From RHKX01 sp046330415 (GTDB lineage Bacteria; Actinomycetota; Thermoleophilia; Solirubrobacterales; 70-9): a stretch of 64,000 bases of DNA. The translations under genes and the position numbers were made by a program. The DNA is taken from positions 62,001 to 126,000 of the forward strand of contig JAXLSW010000016.1 in NCBI GenBank assembly GCA_046330415.1, read 5' to 3'. Positions 41,867-49,619 of the stretch are shown in pieces. Below the pieces are notes generated by a model. That model saw only the letters and a list, made by a program, of their open reading frames with translations. It did not search any database and was not told where the DNA came from. How positions within the stretch are numbered: the first letter of the stretch is position 1; the number at the start of each line of letters is the position of its first letter.

Positions 41867-44800
41867 ATGGGAGCGATCGAGCCGGGGCCTCGTGATCACC
41901 TGGTCACCCGCTGGCTCGAGGAGGTCCTGAGGGACCTCGACCCCGAGCTGCTCGATGAGATCAGGCTCGACCCCGCGGAGGCGCCGGAGCGGCTGTCCCG
42001 CCACGCGATGGAGGTGCTGCGGGCGCGGATCGACCCTGAGGGTTCGGCTGACGAGCAATCGGCCCTCGTCAATCGCCTGGTCGAGGGCCTCGCTCCTGAC
42101 CCGGACCCCGAGGAGGAGATCGCGATCCCGGCTCGCGTTCTCCGTGGGATCAGAGCCCGCTCTCCGCTCAACGAGGTCCTGCCGCTGCCGCCCCTCCCGG
42201 CGACGCCGTTCAGCCAGAGCGACCTGCTGGTCAACGGCGAGGGGCAGCCGAGCGTCGGCTCCGAGCTCAAGGCCGAGCTTGCGTCGGCGCAGTCAGTCGA
42301 CCTGATCTGCGCCTTCGTCATCTGGTCGGGAGTGCGCCACCTCCGCGACGCGCTCAAGGGCGTGATCGCGCGCGGCGGCAGGGTCCGGGTGATCACGACC
42401 ACATATATGGGGGCCACCGAGAAGCGGGCGGTCGACGAGCTGTTCGACCTCGGCGCCGAGGTCCGGATCGCGCTCGACGCGCGGACGACGAAGCTGCATG
42501 CGAAGGCATGGCTGATGAAACGCCCGACTGGACTCACGACCGCGTTCGTCGGCTCCTCCAACCTCTCCCACACCGCCCTCTTCGACGGGCTCGAGTGGAA
42601 CGTGCGCCTGTCGTCGATGGACGCCGCCCACGTCATCCGTCGCGTCGAGACGACGTTCGAGAGCCACTGGAGCTCAGAGCACTTCGAGCCCTACGACCCG
42701 GCGGTCAACGGCGACGACCTTGCCAAGGCGCTCCAGGAGCACGACCGCCGCTCGCTCGGCGAGGCGACGACGATCTCCTTCGCCAACCTCGACGTCCGGC
42801 CTTACCCACACCAGCGCCGGATGCTCGATGCGCTGATGGTCGAGCGCGAGCGCCAGGACCGCCACGCGAACCTCGTCGTCGCGGCGACGGGAACGGGCAA
42901 GACCGTCGTTGCTGCACTTGACTACGCACAGCTTCGCTCCCAGATGGGCGGCGACCCGTCACTCCTGTTCGTCGCCCACCGACAGGAGATCCTCGAGCAG
43001 TCCCTCAACACCTACCGGGCGGTGCTCAAGGACGGCTCCTTCGGTGAGATCCACGGCGGTGGCAGGGCGGCGACCGCGGGCAAGCACGTCTTCGCGATGG
43101 TCCAGTCGCTGGGTGAGGAGCGGATCGCCGCGATCGATCCCGAGGCCTACGACGTCGTCGTCATCGACGAGTTCCACCACGCCAAGGCGCGCACCTACGA
43201 CCGGCTGCTCAAGCACCTGCGGCCCAAGGAGCTGCTCGGCCTCACCGCCACGCCGGAGCGGATGGACGGCCAGGACGTCACCGAGTGGTTCGGCGGGCGT
43301 ATCGCCGTCGAGCTGCGGCTGTGGGAGGCGATCGACCAGGGCTTCCTCGTGCCGTTCCAGTACTTCGGCGTCGCCGACGGCACCGACCTGAGCGCCATCA
43401 GGTGGAGCCGCTCCGGCTACGCGATCGACGAGCTCAGCAACGTCCTCACCGGCAACGACATGCGGGTCAGCAAGCTGCTCTCCTCGCTGCAGCGGATCGT
43501 CTACGACCCCGGCGCGATGCGCGCGCTCGGCTTCTGCGTCTCGGTCGAGCACGCCAGGTACATGGCGCGGAAGTTCACCGAGGCGGGGCTGGAGAGCGTG
43601 GCGCTGAGCGGGGAGGACTCGCCGGACGAGCGCCGCGAGCAGCTCGTCCGCCTGCGCAATGGGGATCTGCGCTGCGTCTTCTCCGTCGAGGTCCTCGGCG
43701 AGGGCGTCGACCTCCCCGACGTCGACTGCCTGCTACTGCTCCGCCCGACCCAGTCGGCGACGGTCTTCACCCAGCAGCTCGGCCGCGGCCTGCGGCGCGC
43801 GGAGGGCAAGAGCCACGTCACGGTGATCGACATGATCGGTCAGCAGCGCCGGGAGTTCCGCTTCGAGGACCGGCTGCGGGCGATCGTCGACACCCGTCGG
43901 GGAACGGTCGTCGAGCAGGTCGAGGGCGACTTCCCCTTCCTGCCCGCCGGCTGCAGCGTCGACCTCGACCGCCAGAGCCGCGAGATCGTGCTCGACAACC
44001 TGCGCCAGGCGGCGCGGCGGACTCAGTGGCCGTCGCTGGTCGCCGACCTCCGCCGCGAGACGGCGGCGCTCACCTTCGGCGAGTACCTCGAGCGGAGCGA
44101 TCGCCGGCTCGAGGACATCTACCGCCGCGGGAGCTGGACCGAGCTGCAGCGTGAGGCCGGCAAGGACACGGCCGAGGCAGTTGACGCCGACCTGGAGGAG
44201 ACCTCGCTGCGCGGGCTGCGGCGGATCACCCACGTCGACGATCCCGAGCGGCTCGCCTTCTACCGGCGGATCCTCGGCGGGGAGGCGCCCGCGCCCGATG
44301 CGATGCCGCTGCGCGAGCGGCGAATGCTGACGATGCTGGCCTGGGGGCTCGGGTCCCGGGATTCCGGCGCCGCCGACCTTCGCGACTACTACCACTCGCT
44401 CTGGGCCGAGCGCGCGGTGCGCGACGAGCTGGGCGAGTTGCTCGACGTCGTCGACGCGCGCTCGGAGACGCGGGCGGCGCCTTCCAGCCTGCCGCCGGAG
44501 ATCCCGCTTAGCGTCCACGCGCGCTACTCGCGGGCGGAGATCGTCGCCGCACTCGGCTCCGGCGAGGGCGTGAAGCCGAAGGTGACTCAGGGCGGGATCC
44601 TCTGGGTCGAACAGGCCCGTAGCGACGTCTTCTTCATCGACCTCCACAAGGCCGAACGCGACTACTCGCCGACGACCATGTATCGCGACTACGCGATCAA
44701 CCGCGAGCTCTTCCACTGGGAGTCGCAGTCGCGCCAGACGCCCGAGCAGCCGAGCGTCCAGCGCTACATCAACCACCGCGAGCGCGGCACCAACGTGTTG

Positions 44801-44974
44801 CTGTTCGTCCGCGAGCGCAAGCGCGACGAGCTCGGCACCAGCCCGTTCACGTTCCTCGGCCCGGTCGAGTACGTCGACCACGAGGGCCAGCGGCCCGTCG
44901 CCTTCACCTGGAAGCTCGCGACCCCGATGCCGGAGGAACTGTTCGAGTCGGCGCGGAGCGTGGCCGCGGCGTAG
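41867..44974 (+). CDS. PLD-like domain, SF2 helicase and DUF3427 fusion protein
   Basis: 1035 residues. Residues about 115-280 form a phospholipase-D-like domain (TKLHAKAWLM followed by GSSNLSHTAL; one HxK motif). The SF2 helicase follows: VVAATGTGKTVVAALDYAQL near 336-356 (motif I), VVVIDEFHHAKARTYDRLL near 431-450 (DEFH, motif II), LLGLTATPERMDG (III), CVFSVEVLGEGVDLPDVD and FTQQLGRGLRRAEGK near 630 (VI). The last 190 residues match the DUF3427 pattern (FIDLHKAERDYSPTTMYRDY, FHWESQS, FLGPVEYV). Such proteins act on DNA; roles in repair or phage defence have been suggested but not shown. Start ATG 41867. Confidence 0.88.
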   Translation: MGAIEPGPRDHLVTRWLEEVLRDLDPELLDEIRLDPAEAPERLSRHAMEVLRARIDPEGSADEQSALVNRLVEGLAPDPDPEEEIAIPARVLRGIRARSPLNEVLPLPPLPATPFSQSDLLVNGEGQPSVGSELKAELASAQSVDLICAFVIWSGVRHLRDALKGVIARGGRVRVITTTYMGATEKRAVDELFDLGAEVRIALDARTTKLHAKAWLMKRPTGLTTAFVGSSNLSHTALFDGLEWNVRLSSMDAAHVIRRVETTFESHWSSEHFEPYDPAVNGDDLAKALQEHDRRSLGEATTISFANLDVRPYPHQRRMLDALMVERERQDRHANLVVAATGTGKTVVAALDYAQLRSQMGGDPSLLFVAHRQEILEQSLNTYRAVLKDGSFGEIHGGGRAATAGKHVFAMVQSLGEERIAAIDPEAYDVVVIDEFHHAKARTYDRLLKHLRPKELLGLTATPERMDGQDVTEWFGGRIAVELRLWEAIDQGFLVPFQYFGVADGTDLSAIRWSRSGYAIDELSNVLTGNDMRVSKLLSSLQRIVYDPGAMRALGFCVSVEHARYMARKFTEAGLESVALSGEDSPDERREQLVRLRNGDLRCVFSVEVLGEGVDLPDVDCLLLLRPTQSATVFTQQLGRGLRRAEGKSHVTVIDMIGQQRREFRFEDRLRAIVDTRRGTVVEQVEGDFPFLPAGCSVDLDRQSREIVLDNLRQAARRTQWPSLVADLRRETAALTFGEYLERSDRRLEDIYRRGSWTELQREAGKDTAEAVDADLEETSLRGLRRITHVDDPERLAFYRRILGGEAPAPDAMPLRERRMLTMLAWGLGSRDSGAADLRDYYHSLWAERAVRDELGELLDVVDARSETRAAPSSLPPEIPLSVHARYSRAEIVAALGSGEGVKPKVTQGGILWVEQARSDVFFIDLHKAERDYSPTTMYRDYAINRELFHWESQSRQTPEQPSVQRYINHRERGTNVLLFVRERKRDELGTSPFTFLGPVEYVDHEGQRPVAFTWKLATPMPEELFESARSVAAA

Positions 44975-45001
44975 GGGCTTGGCGGGGATGTGCCTGGCGC
45001 C

Positions 45002-45151
45002 TCAGGCGGCCTGGGCGGCGTCCTCCTCGATGGCTTCGATCGCCCGCTCGATCGCGGCCACCTCCCGCCCGGCGCGCAGGGCAGCCGCTTCCACCTCGCA
45101 AAGCAGAACCGCTTCGCGGTCAGAAAGCGAGCGGGTGTCGCCATCCGCCAC
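45002..45151 (-). CDS. Possible 49-residue acidic helical protein
   Basis: A GTG-start frame encodes SLSDREAVLLCEVEAAALRA and REVAAIERAIEAIEEDAAQA, a heptad-like acidic helix unlike the arginine/proline-rich shadows around it. No ribosome site stands out. It lies between the helicase and RTX-like genes, on the other strand. A spurious frame remains possible. Confidence 0.3.
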   Translation of the reverse strand: MADGDTRSLSDREAVLLCEVEAAALRAGREVAAIERAIEAIEEDAAQAA

Positions 45152-45196
45152 CTTGGGGGGCGCACCATGCCTCCCCTCGCCTGCGACCTTGTGTCC

Positions 45197-45793
45197 ATGC
45201 TCAAGAGGTCTTTCATCGCATTGCTCGGCGTCGCTGTCGGCGCTCTGTTCACGTCGCTGCCGACGGGCGCTGCGAGCGGCCACGCCCCTACCCACGCCAC
45301 CTGCAAAGGCGCGAAGGTCACGATCACGGCCAATGGCGACGGCCACTACGTCGGTCCGGGCTCGGATGTGATCCAGGGGACCGGGCGGCGGGATGTGATC
45401 AATGGCCTCGGCGGCAACGACCTGATCTACGGATATGGGGGAGATGATCTGATCTGCGGCGACGACGGTCGCGATCACATCTCCGGTGGGGCGGGGGCCG
45501 ATCAGCTCTCAGGTGAGTCGGGGCGGGACTTCGTCCAGGGCGGCGAGGGGGACGACCACGTGGCCGGCGGCAGTGGGTCGGACACCTCCACGAACTCGAT
45601 CGAGTCGATGTCGCCGCAGCTCGTCGGAGGTCCCGGAGACGACGTCGTCACCGGTGGGACGGGCAACGACCTCCTGCTCGGGCTGGCGGGGGCGGATGTC
45701 CTCCGCGGGCAGAAGGGCGACGACTACCTGGGCGGCGGCACCGGAATCGATCGGTGCGACGGAGGGCCGGGCCAAGACGAGAAGGACTGCTGA
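45197..45793 (+). CDS. Secreted RTX-like calcium-binding repeat protein
   Basis: 198 residues. Signal peptide (FIALLGVAVGALFTSLPTGA) then eight or more nonapeptide-type repeats of the form GGxGxDxLx, for example GLGGNDLIYGYGGDDLICGD and GGPGDDVVTGGTGNDLLLGL. Each pair binds a calcium ion in a beta-roll. No catalytic domain is attached. Final residues GGPGQDEKDC carry two cysteines of unknown role. ATG 45197 gives the signal peptide. Confidence 0.8.
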   Translation: MLKRSFIALLGVAVGALFTSLPTGAASGHAPTHATCKGAKVTITANGDGHYVGPGSDVIQGTGRRDVINGLGGNDLIYGYGGDDLICGDDGRDHISGGAGADQLSGESGRDFVQGGEGDDHVAGGSGSDTSTNSIESMSPQLVGGPGDDVVTGGTGNDLLLGLAGADVLRGQKGDDYLGGGTGIDRCDGGPGQDEKDC

Positions 45794-45847
45794 GCGCGGA
45801 GCGGCTTTCGCCTTGAGTGTCCCGGATCGCCGCTACCATTCTTGGCG

Positions 45848-46042
45848 ATGCCTTTCGAGCAAGAAGAGGGCGCTCCACCGAACATCTCAGGCTTGGTGGA
45901 GCGATGCGACGACCCAGAAGAAGCGCGAGCTCAAGCGAGCCGCATGCTTTCTCTTGTCGACGAATGGCGGCGAGAGAACGGCGAGGTTGACGCGACCGTT
46001 GCGGACGGAGTCAAGACGCGCATCGCTTCTTGGGCTGATTGA
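45848..46042 (+). CDS. Putative antitoxin of a PIN-toxin pair
   Basis: 64 residues, acidic and helical (DDPEEARAQASRMLSLVDEW), size and position of a VapB-like antitoxin, though no DNA-binding family is recognisable. It overlaps the toxin start by 4 bases (TTGA). Codon use and GC (about 58%) are lower than in most of the window. Confidence 0.55.
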   Translation: MPFEQEEGAPPNISGLVERCDDPEEARAQASRMLSLVDEWRRENGEVDATVADGVKTRIASWAD

Positions 46043-46515
46043 ACCGGCCGAAGGTTCGCCGGGACATCATTCTCGACAGCCAAGGGGTAAGCGTCCTTGC
46101 GCGGGGCGACCAATTGGCGCAGGCCTGGCTCGAGCAACTAGCGGATACCTACGACCCCCCAGTCTTTCTCGTGCCAACCGTGGTACTCACCGAGGTCACC
46201 ACCGGGCACGCCTCGGACGCGAAGTTGAATCGGTTCCTTGCTGCGATCGAAAGCGACAACCACCCGGGCGCCTTCTATCTTCCGACCACGCCTGAGATAG
46301 CAGCCCGCGCTGGAGTCCTGCGGACCACGGCCATCGAGCGCCGCCTCTTCCACGCGGACGACATAAGCACGGTCGACGCGCAGGTGGTTGCGCTCGCCGA
46401 GGACAGAAGCCGTCGGAACGGGGTCACGATCATGACGTCGGATAGGCGGCATATCGAAGACCTGCTGGATTCGATCGCGCAGCGGCCGAGCAATATCGCG
46501 GTCGAGATCGTCTAG
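46039..46515 (+). CDS. PIN-domain toxin (VapC-like)
   Basis: 158 residues. Four acidic residues in PIN-like positions: Asp in ILDSQGVSVL, Glu in VVLTEVTTG, Asp in STVDAQVVAL and Asp in TIMTSDRRHIEDLL. PIN toxins cut tRNA or mRNA. The start is TTG 46039, overlapping the antitoxin stop, which would keep toxin synthesis low. The sequence is less GC-rich than its surroundings, consistent with transfer. Confidence 0.7.
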   Translation: MNRPKVRRDIILDSQGVSVLARGDQLAQAWLEQLADTYDPPVFLVPTVVLTEVTTGHASDAKLNRFLAAIESDNHPGAFYLPTTPEIAARAGVLRTTAIERRLFHADDISTVDAQVVALAEDRSRRNGVTIMTSDRRHIEDLLDSIAQRPSNIAVEIV

Positions 46516-46556
46516 GGCATTTCGGCAGCCACCGCTTCCGACCGGGGCAGCACCAG

Positions 46557-47003
46557 CTAGTCGAACTCAATGTGATCGTCGGGCGGTGGCAATCGCAGGA
46601 ACACCCCGCGGTTCGGCGTTTCGCTCCCTGCCCCTCGGCCCGCGATACTCGCGTTGCAGACCAAGACCAATCCCCTGGCCATGACTGAATCGATCATCGG
46701 TCGGTATGCGACGGCGTCTTCCCGAGAAAGATGCCCGACCACCATCCCATTGATCTGGACCTCGACCGCGTTTGGGTCATACCGATTCTCAGGGTCAGGC
46801 CAGAGGCCAGCGACACACTCGAATCTGACCTCGGTTCCTGGCGTGCTTCCGCAGACTCTCGAAATGGCCGACTGATAGTTGGATTCGCCTACGACGCGCA
46901 CGAACTCGCTGCAAGAGTTGCGATCCAGAAGCAATCCCTCCATTGCCTGAGGTCCGCTCGTCGCGCTTGACTTCGATCCCAGGAGATCCCTAAGCCACCC
47001 CAC
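46557..47003 (-). CDS. HIRAN-like domain protein
   Basis: 148 residues. FVRVVGESNYQSAISRVCG followed by VRFECVAGLWPDPENRYDPN, AVEVQINGMVVGHLSREDAV matches the HIRAN pattern (VVGE..., NpyDpnAV, GhL). HIRAN domains bind single-stranded or damaged DNA ends, usually fused to helicases or nucleases; here it stands alone with a short N-terminal basic stretch. Lower GC than neighbours. Lies between the toxin-antitoxin pair and tRNA-Val. Confidence 0.65.
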   Translation of the reverse strand: MGWLRDLLGSKSSATSGPQAMEGLLLDRNSCSEFVRVVGESNYQSAISRVCGSTPGTEVRFECVAGLWPDPENRYDPNAVEVQINGMVVGHLSREDAVAYRPMIDSVMARGLVLVCNASIAGRGAGSETPNRGVFLRLPPPDDHIEFD

Positions 47004-47069
47004 AGGCGGAACCTATTCATTCCGCTGGTTCCAGCGCAAGGGCTGGTACTCGCCAGGGCAACCCTGAAA

Positions 47070-47141
47070 TGGGCGCGGCTGGTTTCGAACCAGCGACCTC
47101 TCGCGTGTGAGGCGAGCGCTCTCCCACTTAGCTACGCGCCC
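47070..47141 (-). tRNA. tRNA-Val (CAC)
   Basis: 72 bases with a full cloverleaf: 7-bp acceptor GGGCGCG/CGCGCCC, D arm GCTA...GAGC, anticodon stem CTCGC/GCGAG with loop CTCACAC (anticodon CAC), T arm GCTGG-TTCGAAA-CCAGC, discriminator A. The 3' CCA is not encoded. Its 3' end faces the lower-GC patch at 45.8-47.0 kb. Confidence 0.95.
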
Positions 47142-47210
47142 TCGGTGGGCGGACGATTCTAAGGGGCGGCTGGCTCCCGCGGCGGCGGGCTCGGTGCGAG
47201 GATGCCGCCC

Positions 47211-47756
47211 ATGACCGAGCGCGAGAAGATGATCGCGGGGGAGCCCTACAACGCCTCCGATCCGGAGCTGCTGGAGCTGCGGCGGCGGGCTCGGGCGGCG
47301 ATGGACCGCTTCAACTCGACGCTCGATGACGAGGAGCGGATGGGGATCGCTTCGGAGGTGCTCGGATCGCTCGGCGCTGAGGCGCACATCGAGCGGCCGT
47401 TCTTCTGCGACTACGGCTTCGGCATCCACATCGGCGAGCACACGTTCATCAACACCAACTGCGTCTTCCTCGACGAGGCGCCGATCACGATCGGCGATCG
47501 CGTCAACATCGCCCCCGGGGTGCAGCTCACCACCGCTGATCATCCGCGGGAGCCGGAGCTGCGGCTCGAGGACATCGAGTTCTCGCTGCCGATCTCGATC
47601 GGGGACGGCGTCTGGATCGGGGCCGGCGCGATCGTCTGTCCGGGCGTGAGCGTGGGGGAGGGGGCGATCGTCGGCGCCGGGTCGGTCGTGATTCGAGACG
47701 TGCCGTCGCGGGTGATGGCGGCGGGCAACCCCTGCCGGGTCATCCGCGAGCTCTGA
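47211..47756 (+). CDS. Sugar O-acetyltransferase (LacA/Maa-type)
   Basis: 181 residues: N-terminal maltose-acetyltransferase helix (REKMIAGEPYNASDPELLEL), then left-handed beta-helix hexapeptides (CDYGFGIHIGEHTFINTNCV, IGDRVNIAPGVQL, ISIGDGVWIGAGAIVCPGVS). The catalytic His is in TTADHPREP. It acetylates a sugar hydroxyl from acetyl-CoA. ATG 47211 is preferred over ATG 47202 for spacing from GCGAGG. Confidence 0.9.
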   Translation: MTEREKMIAGEPYNASDPELLELRRRARAAMDRFNSTLDDEERMGIASEVLGSLGAEAHIERPFFCDYGFGIHIGEHTFINTNCVFLDEAPITIGDRVNIAPGVQLTTADHPREPELRLEDIEFSLPISIGDGVWIGAGAIVCPGVSVGEGAIVGAGSVVIRDVPSRVMAAGNPCRVIREL

Positions 47757-47850
47757 CCCGGGCGCCGGGGCGAGTTCCGCCCGGATGTGGTCGAAAGTCT
47801 CCCCGGCAGGTCTCGCGGTTCCGCGGGACCGCACCAGGCTCCACGCACCA

Positions 47851-47943
47851 CCCTTGCTCCGCCCCGATGGCTGACGAGGGGAGCATGAGAGCTCGCTGGC
47901 CCGCACGGGGGCTCGGCCGAATCACCGGTGCGGCTCCTCCAGC
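47851..47943 (+). repeat. Structured repeat H, copy 2
   Basis: Same hairpin as copy 1 (13241-13337): stem TGCTCC (47855-47860) with GGAGCA (47880-47885), loop containing CGATGG and ACGAG, then a diverged middle and the conserved CGGCTCCTCC end. About 34 of the first 40 bases match. Same orientation, 34.6 kb apart. Confidence 0.7.
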
Positions 47944-48175
47944 GGGCAGCCTGAGGCCGACATATCGGTCTCAGGCGACCCACTGGCTTCGGCGGGTCGG
48001 GGGGCGGTTCCGCTCAGTGTCACCCTCCGCCCGTTCTGGCATACGCGAAAGTGATGTCGTAGGTATGCGGTTGAGCCGGTCCCGTCGCACCGCATCGTTT
48101 CGGGGAGAATCGGGTTTCCTGCATCGCGGGGCGCTCGCCGCGCGGCACCCTCGCCGAGCGCCGGTCAGTTTCCGC

Positions 48176-48205
48176 TTGACAGATTGAAAGAAGCGGCATT
48201 ATCTT
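48176..48205 (+). promoter_or_regulatory. Sigma-70-type promoter of the 48258 gene
   Basis: TTGACA (48176-48181), 18-base spacer, TATCTT (48200-48205). The AT-rich spacer contains half of the palindrome at 48182-48209. The start codon is 52 bases further on. Confidence 0.65.
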
Positions 48206-48209
48206 AATC
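48182..48209. promoter_or_regulatory. Imperfect palindrome in the promoter spacer, shared with 52571-52593
   Basis: Ends GATT and AATC pair, with about 7 of 10 positions symmetrical. The TTGAA-AA-GC-GC-T-TCTT pattern is repeated upstream of the DUF1254 gene (16 of 23 positions equal). It would block RNA polymerase if occupied. The TetR gene at 51871 lies between the two sites' target genes. Confidence 0.5.
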
Positions 48210-48257
48210 CGCCATTGGCGCTCGCGATCCCCGCGGGCCGGGAGAGGAGACAGCAGA

Positions 48258-49619
48258 GTGGGAACGTCAGTCATCGGTGGAGCGCTGCGTGCAGCGATCG
48301 CACTTGCAGCCTTGATCGCGGCGGGCTTCGCTCTGCTCACGGCCTCGGCCGGCGCCAACGCCACGGGCACCGGTGGCGAGCGCGCCCAGGGTGATCAGGC
48401 CGACCCCGTCACCAACGGTGACTGCTTCTGGCTCGGCGCCTTCAGCGTCCGGCGCGGTCCCGACTACAACTTCGCCTTCCCCGACTACGGCGCCACCTAC
48501 TGGAGCGCCCGCTACACGCTTCCCGCCGGCGCGACGATGCGCCTGAAGGGCAAGTTCCCGCACGCGCGCTACGAGTCGATGCACTCCTACGCCGTCGGTG
48601 GGAGCACGCCGCTGGATCACCTCGCCGACGTCGACACCGCTCCCGACAAGGGATCGACCAACCCGTTCCTGCCGGGTGCCGACCGGACGGCGAAGAAGCG
48701 TCGCTACACGATCACGATGTCGCCGACCACCCCGCCCGCCGCCGGTGAGCCGCGCGCCGCCAACACCGTCTACACGGAGAGCAGCGACCAGCAGCTCATC
48801 TACCGCGTCTACGTCCCCGACAAGGGCCGCGACTTCGCCGGCGACACCGGCCTGCCGAAGCCGGTGCTGACGCTCGCCGACGGCACCGTCCTCACCGGCC
48901 AGGCTCTCTGCGACGCGGTCGGCTCCGAGGGCCACGCCCTGTCGTCCTCGTCGCTGCCTCTGTCGGTCTACCTGACGCTGCGCGATCAGCCGAACCAGCC
49001 GTCGACCTTCCCGGCGGTCAACCCGACTCGCTTCCGCGCCTACTACTCGACCGCGTTCACGCTCAAGTGCGTCTACCAGGGCGTCTGCGAGTCGAACCCG
49101 ACGCGCGTCGGCGGCCAGTACTCGAACCTCGACGTCAACTACGTCGGCGGGTTCGTCAACCGCGAGTTCGGCCCGGTGCTCGTGCTGACGGGGAAGATGC
49201 CGACGACCCCGGCGACCCTTAAGGGCGACGAGAAGATGAAGCGTGCCCAGCTCCGCTACTGGTCGATGTGCCAGAACGAGTCGCTGACGACGACCCGCGG
49301 CGCCGGCTGCCTGTTCGACGAGCAGGTGCCGCTGTCGAAGAACCGCCGCTACACGATCGTCTCCAGCCTCCCCGGCGATCGGCCCGACAACGCGCGCAAG
49401 AAGTGCGGCGTCGGCTACATCCCCTGGCCGGCCAACGGCGACGGCGCCGGGCATCCCAACGACGGGCTGCTGCTCGTCCGCAACATGCTCCCGTCGAAGT
49501 CGTTCCACCAGGCCGTCCAGGACACCAAGGTCCCCGGCGACGAGGCCGAGGTCATGGGCCCGTACCTGCCGCAGGGGAGCTACACGAGCGTGGAGCAGTT
49601 CGAATCGCGTGGCTGCTGA
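48258..49619 (+). CDS. Secreted protein of unknown function
   Basis: 453 residues. Signal peptide (RAAIALAALIAAGFALLTAS) and then a globular part without membrane segments: NGDCFWLGAFSVRRGPDYNF, YGATYWSARYTLPAGATMRL, PHARYESMHSYAVGG, LIYRVYVPDKGRDFAGDTGL, and RRYTIVSSLPGDRPDNARKK near the end. Several cysteines suggest disulfides. Similar proteins are common in actinobacteria but no function is known to me. GTG 48258 follows GGGAGAGGAG. Overlaps the esterase gene start by 11 bases. Confidence 0.7.
   Translation: MGTSVIGGALRAAIALAALIAAGFALLTASAGANATGTGGERAQGDQADPVTNGDCFWLGAFSVRRGPDYNFAFPDYGATYWSARYTLPAGATMRLKGKFPHARYESMHSYAVGGSTPLDHLADVDTAPDKGSTNPFLPGADRTAKKRRYTITMSPTTPPAAGEPRAANTVYTESSDQQLIYRVYVPDKGRDFAGDTGLPKPVLTLADGTVLTGQALCDAVGSEGHALSSSSLPLSVYLTLRDQPNQPSTFPAVNPTRFRAYYSTAFTLKCVYQGVCESNPTRVGGQYSNLDVNYVGGFVNREFGPVLVLTGKMPTTPATLKGDEKMKRAQLRYWSMCQNESLTTTRGAGCLFDEQVPLSKNRRYTIVSSLPGDRPDNARKKCGVGYIPWPANGDGAGHPNDGLLLVRNMLPSKSFHQAVQDTKVPGDEAEVMGPYLPQGSYTSVEQFESRGC

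Larger units (their letters stand above)
47757..48257. other. Gene-free region with structured repeat H and a promoter
   Basis: No credible ORF. Bases 47851-47943 hold the second copy of repeat H. Bases 48176-48209 hold a clear promoter and palindrome for the following gene. A short IR (GCATAC near 48038 / GTATGC near 48063) is also visible. Nothing else is seen. Confidence 0.7.

Noticed and set aside
45794..47141. Prophage or integrative element at tRNA-Val
   Set aside because: No integrase, phage structural genes or duplicated tRNA end in the window; only a small lower-GC patch is supported.
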